45,914 nt of DNA from Betaproteobacteria bacterium. GTDB taxonomy: Bacteria > Pseudomonadota > Gammaproteobacteria > Burkholderiales > SG8-39. A program made the translations under genes and the position numbers. Below, one piece after another: positions 42,626-45,914 of this stretch. Positions within the stretch are counted from its first letter, which is position 1, and each line of letters starts with the position of its first letter. The notes beneath the pieces were generated by a model. That model made no database searches and was not told where the DNA came from. It worked only from the letters and a program-made list of their open reading frames with translations. The stretch is from the NCBI GenBank assembly GCA_009693235.1, contig SHXR01000035.1:1-45914 (forward strand), written 5' to 3'.

Positions 42626-43782
42626 ATGCCGCGCAGAAGACGTTTCTCCTGCTGGCGCTGGCCGCCGCCAACAGCGGCATTGCGATGCGTGTGGCAGAGC
42701 CGATGTTGCCGCGGATCGCGGACGATTTTTCGGCCTCCATCCCGGCGACCGCTGCAATCATTACCGCGTTTGCGCTGGCGCAGGCCGGTGCCCAGTATTT
42801 TCACGGTCCGTTTGGTGATCGTTACGGGACGCTACGCGTGGTCACCATTCTCATGGCGCTCTCCGCGTTGGCATCGTTTGGTTGTGCATCGGCCGACTCC
42901 TTGGATGGCCTCACTGCCTGGCGCTTCGCAACCGGCGCATTTGCATCCGGCAGCATGACTCTGGGCCTTGCTTATCTTGCCGATACAGTGCCTGCAGCAG
43001 GACGCCAGCCGATCATTGCCCGATTTATTTCCGGCACGATCCTTGGCCAGGCCGTGGGCCCATTTATCGGTGGCGGCCTGACCGATCTTTTCGATTGGCG
43101 CGCGACGTTCGTGGTACTGGGTCTTGTCTTTGCCGCGGTGGCGATCGTGTTATTCATCTTAACGCGCCAATCGTGGGCGCCGCCCGTCGTGATTGCCGGA
43201 CCGTGGCTTTCGCCGCAACGCTATATCTCGATCATGCAGCGTTCGCGGGTTCGCAATGTTATGGCAAGCGTATTTTGCGAAACCGTCTGCTTCCATGGCG
43301 CGTTTGCGTTCCTTGGTGTGTTGTTGAAACTACGTTTCGATCTCCCCTTCACGCTGATCGGTTTGCTGTTGGCCGGCTTTGGGATCGGCGGTCTTCTCTA
43401 CACCATCGTCGCGCGATGGATCCTGGTGCGGATCGGACAGCGCGGCTGCGTGACGGTGGGTGGCATTTCAGGTGGCGTGTTCTACATCGCGATTGCACTC
43501 ACGCCGTACTGGCCGGGCGTGATGGTCTGCACCATGGGCCTTGGATTTTCGCTTTACATGGTGCACAACACCTTGCAAGTGAAAGCCACTGAAATGGCGC
43601 CTGATGCGCGGGCCACCGGACTTGCGCTGTTTTCGATGAGTTGGGCGGGCGGTCAAGCGGTCGGTGCGGCAGCGATGGGGGCGGCCGTGGCCACGGTCGG
43701 TTACACGTCCATGTTTATTTTATTTGGCTGCGGCTTCACCGCGCTTGCGCTATCGGTTGGCATGCGGCTCGCGCGACACTGA
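42622..43782 (+). CDS. MFS transporter
   Basis: 386 residues, about twelve helices. The N-terminus ALAAANSGIAMRVAEPMLPRIADDF and the loop GPFGDRYGTLRVV are typical of the drug/arabinose-type efflux MFS group (YnfM/AraJ-like). Start GTG 42622 overlaps the hydratase stop (GTGA), so the pair is coupled; it may import or export the hydratase's aromatic-derived substrate, which is inference. Ends nine bases before the convergent LLM gene. Confidence 0.88.
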   Translation: MNAAQKTFLLLALAAANSGIAMRVAEPMLPRIADDFSASIPATAAIITAFALAQAGAQYFHGPFGDRYGTLRVVTILMALSALASFGCASADSLDGLTAWRFATGAFASGSMTLGLAYLADTVPAAGRQPIIARFISGTILGQAVGPFIGGGLTDLFDWRATFVVLGLVFAAVAIVLFILTRQSWAPPVVIAGPWLSPQRYISIMQRSRVRNVMASVFCETVCFHGAFAFLGVLLKLRFDLPFTLIGLLLAGFGIGGLLYTIVARWILVRIGQRGCVTVGGISGGVFYIAIALTPYWPGVMVCTMGLGFSLYMVHNTLQVKATEMAPDARATGLALFSMSWAGGQAVGAAAMGAAVATVGYTSMFILFGCGFTALALSVGMRLARH

Positions 43783-43791
43783 GCCGCCGAG

Positions 43792-45078
43792 CTATTTCTT
43801 GGAATGCGGATCGTGCGTGGGTATGTTGATGCCGCCGCCACGGTCGGCAACGGTTTCGGCGCGCGACACGCCGATGTCGGCACTTTTATTTCGTCCATAC
43901 GATTCAACGATCGGAATATCGTCATCGGCAATCGGCGCCATGCGGATCTTGCGTGCCAACGCCTGCGCGATGTAGGGCGCAAGTTCCCGTTGTTTTTCCC
44001 GTTCCCGCGCTGCATCGCGCGCCTTGAACTCAGGCAGCAATTTCTCCGCAAAAAGTCGTAGCGAGTCGCAAACATGCTCATGCCGATTCAAGCCGCTTTG
44101 CTGGACGAACATCATCTGGTCGACCCCGACGCTTTCATAGCGTTGCAGGAACGCGCGGACTTGGGCGGGCGTGCCGATGCCGCCTTGACCAGCGGTGCGC
44201 GGCAAAGTGTCTTTTACGTCGAGAAAGCGCTCCCACATCGCCGAGCGACCGGGTCGATGCTGGCCGTAGATTGCGACATATCCCAGTGAATAACCGAAGA
44301 ACTTGAAGCCCTCTTCGCCGCGGCGAATCGCTTCGTTTTCATTCTCATGCATCGACATGGCGCTGACGATGGCGATGTTCGGATTGACGGTATGCGACAG
44401 CGGCACACACGCGGGTGATTTGATGATGTCGTAGTACTCCTTCACCCAATGCGCCGCCTGCTCGGACTCGACGAACGCAAAGGCCAGCGCTCCCAGTCCA
44501 AGACGCGCGGCGCGATGAATGGATTCGCGCCGTGAACACGCGAGCCACATGGGAGGATGCGGGCGCTGCACCGGTTTCGGAATGATGTTGCGGCAGGGCA
44601 TCGCAAAGTATTTGCCCTTGAAGCCAGGGTAAGGCGTCATGGCGAGCATGTTCGCGGCTTGCTCGGCGCCTTCCATCCATTCGTCGGTCTTCTCCATGGG
44701 ATTGAGATTGAAGCCACCCATTTCCAGTGCGGTGGCAGATTCTCCGGTGCCCCATTCGACGCGACCGTTCGAGACGAGATCGAGCGTGGCGATGCGTTCT
44801 GCCGAGCGCGCCGGATGGTTGTATTTCGGTGACATGAGCATCACGCCATGACCGAGACGGATGTTCTTGGTCCGTTGCGAGCACGCCGCGAGAAAAACTT
44901 CGGGAGCCGATGAATGGGAATACTCCTCCAGGAAGTGATGCTCGACTTCCCAAACGTAGTCGAGGCCAAGACGATCGGCCAGCTCCACTTGATCGAGCGC
45001 ATTTTGGTATGCGCGTTGCTCCGCGTCTGCGGTCCACGGGGTGGGGATCTGATGCTCGTAGAACATCCCGAACTTCAT
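43792..45078 (-). CDS. LLM-class flavin-dependent oxidoreductase (luciferase-like)
   Basis: 428 residues, longer than the copy at 7772. MKFGMFYEHQIPTPW opens strand 1; ELADRLGLDYVWEVEHHFLEEY, RTKNIRLGHGVMLMSPKYNHP, ATLDLVSNGRVEWGTGESAT and KPVQRPHPPMWLACSRRES are in normal LLM order, with GTPAQVRAFLQRYESVGVDQ near the C-terminus. A charged tail of about 70 residues (AREREKQRELAPYIAQALAR and on) is an extra. Start ATG 45078 follows AAAGGAGC. Likely an FMNH2-dependent monooxygenase of unknown substrate. Confidence 0.9.
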   Translation of the reverse strand: MKFGMFYEHQIPTPWTADAEQRAYQNALDQVELADRLGLDYVWEVEHHFLEEYSHSSAPEVFLAACSQRTKNIRLGHGVMLMSPKYNHPARSAERIATLDLVSNGRVEWGTGESATALEMGGFNLNPMEKTDEWMEGAEQAANMLAMTPYPGFKGKYFAMPCRNIIPKPVQRPHPPMWLACSRRESIHRAARLGLGALAFAFVESEQAAHWVKEYYDIIKSPACVPLSHTVNPNIAIVSAMSMHENENEAIRRGEEGFKFFGYSLGYVAIYGQHRPGRSAMWERFLDVKDTLPRTAGQGGIGTPAQVRAFLQRYESVGVDQMMFVQQSGLNRHEHVCDSLRLFAEKLLPEFKARDAAREREKQRELAPYIAQALARKIRMAPIADDDIPIVESYGRNKSADIGVSRAETVADRGGGINIPTHDPHSKK

Positions 45079-45439
45079 GCTGACATTGCTCCTTTTGGTC
45101 GCTGTGCTCAGCCAAAAAATTATTTGTGCCGGGAATATACCGCGCCAAGGTCAATCCCATTCCAACGCGGGAAGCGCACTGATATTCGCCAGCCCGTTGA
45201 TGTGACGGCGTCGCCACGGTGATCCCATCCATGTCGATAGTCGTAGTAGCGGCAGGTCAACGTCGGCGATGTCATTGGCAATACGCCACATTTGGCGGCC
45301 ATGATCCCGTGCTTCCGCCGCGTTGGTGTGGCCCAATTAATGGCCGGAATCCGTGCCGTTGCTAATCTGCACTCTGATCCCCTTTTGCCCGATGCAACGC
45401 CGCCAATTCGCCCTTTCCTTGCTAGGTTACTTGCCTGTT
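45079..45439. other. 360-base region upstream of the LLM gene, possible small gene remnant
   Basis: On the minus strand, 45336-45151 (TTG start) encodes 61 residues with a plausible protein look: QMWRIANDIADVDLPLLRLS, TWMGSPWRRRHINGLANISA, then LPALEWD. I cannot place it in a family and see no ribosome-binding site; it may be the tail of a lost gene. The rest of the gap shows no recognisable signal. Confidence 0.3.
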
Positions 45440-45784
45440 ATGCACCGACCGCTGACACGATTCCGTTTTGTAGCAGGGATCGCCCTCACCTGTGTCATTG
45501 CCGCGGTGCCGGCCGGGGTGCTGGCCCAATCCGCGCAGACAGCCGATATCGAGCGGCGCCTTGATGAGAGTAACCGCCTGCTTGAGGCCTTGGGCGCCAG
45601 GGTCCGCGAGCTCGAAGGTCGCGCCGGGTCGCAGTCACCGGCAAAGTCAGACGCGCCGGCGGATTCGTTCAGCAGGCAGGAGCAGATCAATGCGAGTGCG
45701 GCGAGAAGCAGCGGACCGCAATTGACCATTCCGCCGATTCCACTGCGCGGATTCGCCGATGTGGGTGACCGTCACGTACCTTGA
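45440..45784 (+). CDS. Exported coiled-coil protein, 5' part only (probable truncated gene)
   Basis: 114 residues from ATG 45440; upstream in-frame starts at 45392 and 45353 are possible. A signal peptide (FVAGIALTCVIAAVPAGVLAQ) is followed by a short coiled coil (TADIERRLDESNRLLEALGARVRELEGR) and a linker ending PPIPLRGFADVG. This organisation is common in Gram-negative outer-membrane barrel proteins, whose barrel would follow. Instead the frame runs into the 3' end of an opposite-strand gene and stops 18 bases later. Its ending overlaps that gene by 13 bases, so the barrel part is presumably deleted. Confidence 0.5.
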   Translation: MHRPLTRFRFVAGIALTCVIAAVPAGVLAQSAQTADIERRLDESNRLLEALGARVRELEGRAGSQSPAKSDAPADSFSRQEQINASAARSSGPQLTIPPIPLRGFADVGDRHVP

Positions 45785-45914
45785 AACCGATACCGCCACG
45801 TCGACCCGGCCCGCTCAATCGTCCCGGCCGTTGGTGTCGCGAAGTGCGCCGGTAGGATCACGGTCGGCGTGCCGGCATAGCGCTCGAAGAGGCCACGACG
45901 CGACAACGCTGATT
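45772..45914 (-). CDS. C-terminus of a probable MBL-fold metallo-hydrolase (partial)
   Basis: 47 codons enter from the right edge: GLFERYAGTPTVILPAHFAT, then PTAGTIERAGSTWRYRF and QGT before the TGA at 45772-45774. The LPAHF block with a final metal-ligand-type His, followed by a PTAG turn and a C-terminal strand with aromatic residues, matches the end of many metallo-beta-lactamase-fold hydrolases of the quinoprotein-type or YcbL-like groups. The rest lies outside the window. Confidence 0.5.
   Translation of the reverse strand, partial: SALSRRGLFERYAGTPTVILPAHFATPTAGTIERAGSTWRYRFQGT

Noticed and set aside
44345..45232. Minus-strand open frame of 295 codons
   Set aside because: Same strand but another frame of the luciferase-like gene; Arg/Ser/His-rich and without motifs.
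45905..45914. Fifth copy of the palindromic repeat at the right edge
   Set aside because: Only AACGCTGATT matches and the preceding GGGA is absent; the window ends before it can be judged.

Overview
The window looks like a Betaproteobacterium, most likely an environmental member of the Burkholderiales. The evidence is a beta-type 5S rRNA end at the left edge, two Bug/TctC-type solute receptors, a DUF1631 protein, a MipA/OmpV protein, and many small catabolic transcription units at moderately high GC. It opens with the 3' end of a 5S gene and its terminator, the tail of an rRNA operon. The rest is accessory metabolism. No tRNA, CRISPR array, phage gene or transposase gene was seen.

Layout. 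0.5-8.9 kb: DUF1631 protein, glutathione S-transferase, a coupled Bug receptor and MFS pair, a broken PaaI-type thioesterase, FKBP, a putatively exported methyltransferase and a luciferase-like monooxygenase. 8.9-17.1 kb: an M20 amidohydrolase divergent from a tight five-gene operon (Bug receptor, Rieske oxygenase, MipA/OmpV, hydantoinase/oxoprolinase A and B) that looks like uptake and degradation of an aromatic or cyclic-amide compound. 17.1-20.8 kb: a decayed block of RTX-repeat protein, multicopper oxidase and SCO1-like protein. 21-34 kb: a ThDP enzyme, a MetE-like protein, a CitE-like lyase with the stump of a MaoC-type hydratase, cupin and DusA, an SDR, a YtkA-like protein, an MFS transporter, an orphan molybdopterin hydroxylase subunit, a D-tartrate-dehydratase-like enolase and a ComEA-like protein.

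33.8-41.6 kb is the most unusual part. Four copies of a structured, palindromic, MITE-like repeat lie here. Two inverted copies bracket a wrecked TAXI-receptor/EAL-domain chimera. Two direct copies bracket one enolase-superfamily gene and contribute to its stop-codon context and ribosome-binding site. The same stretch holds a REC-EAL regulator, a highly divergent Hfq-like protein, a SixA-like gene and an AidB-like acyl-CoA dehydrogenase that have lost their 3' ends into each other, and a DhlA-like haloalkane dehalogenase. 41.8-45.9 kb: a 2-keto-4-pentenoate hydratase-like protein coupled to an MFS transporter, a second luciferase-like monooxygenase, a truncated exported protein and the C-terminus of an apparent metallo-beta-lactamase-fold hydrolase.

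About nine of roughly 45 genes are broken. Many lesions are one-base indels in short homopolymers, which could be sequencing error. Three are nonsense substitutions, and several are deletion or truncation junctions that single-base errors cannot explain, so real gene decay is likely. Everything here was read by eye: family names rest on recognised motifs and remembered family sequences, not on searches.
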